NCBI GenBank assembly: GCA_030527765.1
Contig: JAUNAE010000226.1
Coordinates: 1 to 6,216 of the forward strand
Source of the DNA: Eubacteriales bacterium
Lineage (GTDB): Bacteria > Bacillota_A > Clostridia > Lachnospirales > Lachnospiraceae
Reading direction: 5' to 3'
Length of the DNA: 6,216 nucleotides
The notes under the pieces were generated by a model. That model made no database searches, was not told the DNA's origin, and was given only the letters and a program-made list of their open reading frames with translations. The translations under genes were made by a program, and so were the position numbers. This document shows positions 6,181 through 6,216 of this stretch, piece by piece (within the stretch, counting starts at the first letter, position 1; each line of letters opens with the position of its first letter).

Positions 6181-6204
6181 TATGACCTCTCATTAGCTGT
6201 CATA
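6181..6204. repeat. Small inverted repeat downstream of the DUF5107 gene
   Basis: TATGAC (6181-6186) and GTCATA (6199-6204) form an inverted repeat with a 12-bp loop. No T tract follows within the window, so it is not a clear terminator. It may be part of an intergenic repeat or of a regulatory site for a gene to the right. Confidence 0.35.
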
Positions 6205-6216
6205 GGGCGTTAATAA

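Noticed and set aside
1..6216. CRISPR arrays, tRNA or rRNA genes, and insertion-sequence transposases
   Set aside because: No evenly spaced long repeats, cloverleaf sequences, rRNA blocks or transposase-like proteins were seen on either strand.

Overview
The window looks like chromosomal DNA of a Gram-positive gut anaerobe of the family Lachnospiraceae (Blautia, Dorea or a relative). This rests on moderate GC with an AT-rich insert, strong GGAGG-type ribosome binding sites, sigma-A-like promoters, U-tailed terminators, and recognisable Firmicutes families. The genus is an inference.

All real genes read rightward. Positions 1-369 hold the 3' stub of a large glycoside hydrolase (a C-terminal beta-sandwich, sugar-binding-like domain) without any credible 5' end. 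Positions 370-566 hold no convincing protein gene. They carry four TTCACA-like hexamers at exact 11-bp spacing, a -10 box, and a short predicted transcript that folds as hairpin, exposed CU-rich linker and terminator hairpin. This matches the layout of the CiaR-controlled csRNAs of streptococci and is the best candidate for something undescribed here.

Positions 570-2071 form a clearly AT-richer two-gene cassette with its own extended -10 promoter and a possible operator. The first gene is a Xre-type helix-turn-helix fused to a DUF3990 (ADP-ribosyltransferase-like) domain. The second, 14 nt downstream, is a 178-residue protein of no named family. The pair looks like a toxin-antitoxin or defence-type accessory module that may regulate itself. 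Its right edge appears to lie near 2008-2015, where the last protein runs into sequence of different composition.

Positions 2106-2738 encode an UlaG-like metallo-beta-lactamase-fold hydrolase with a complete metal site. Positions 2739-2906 hold an 11-bp inverted repeat. It can be read as the terminator of that gene or as an operator around an extended -10 promoter for the next one. Positions 2907-6167 encode a 1086-residue protein with an N-terminal DUF5107 domain (galactose-mutarotase-like fold) and a long C-terminal tetratricopeptide-repeat array. With the hydrolase stub at the left edge, this suggests a carbohydrate-use neighbourhood into which the cassette was inserted. The last 49 bases contain only a small inverted repeat.
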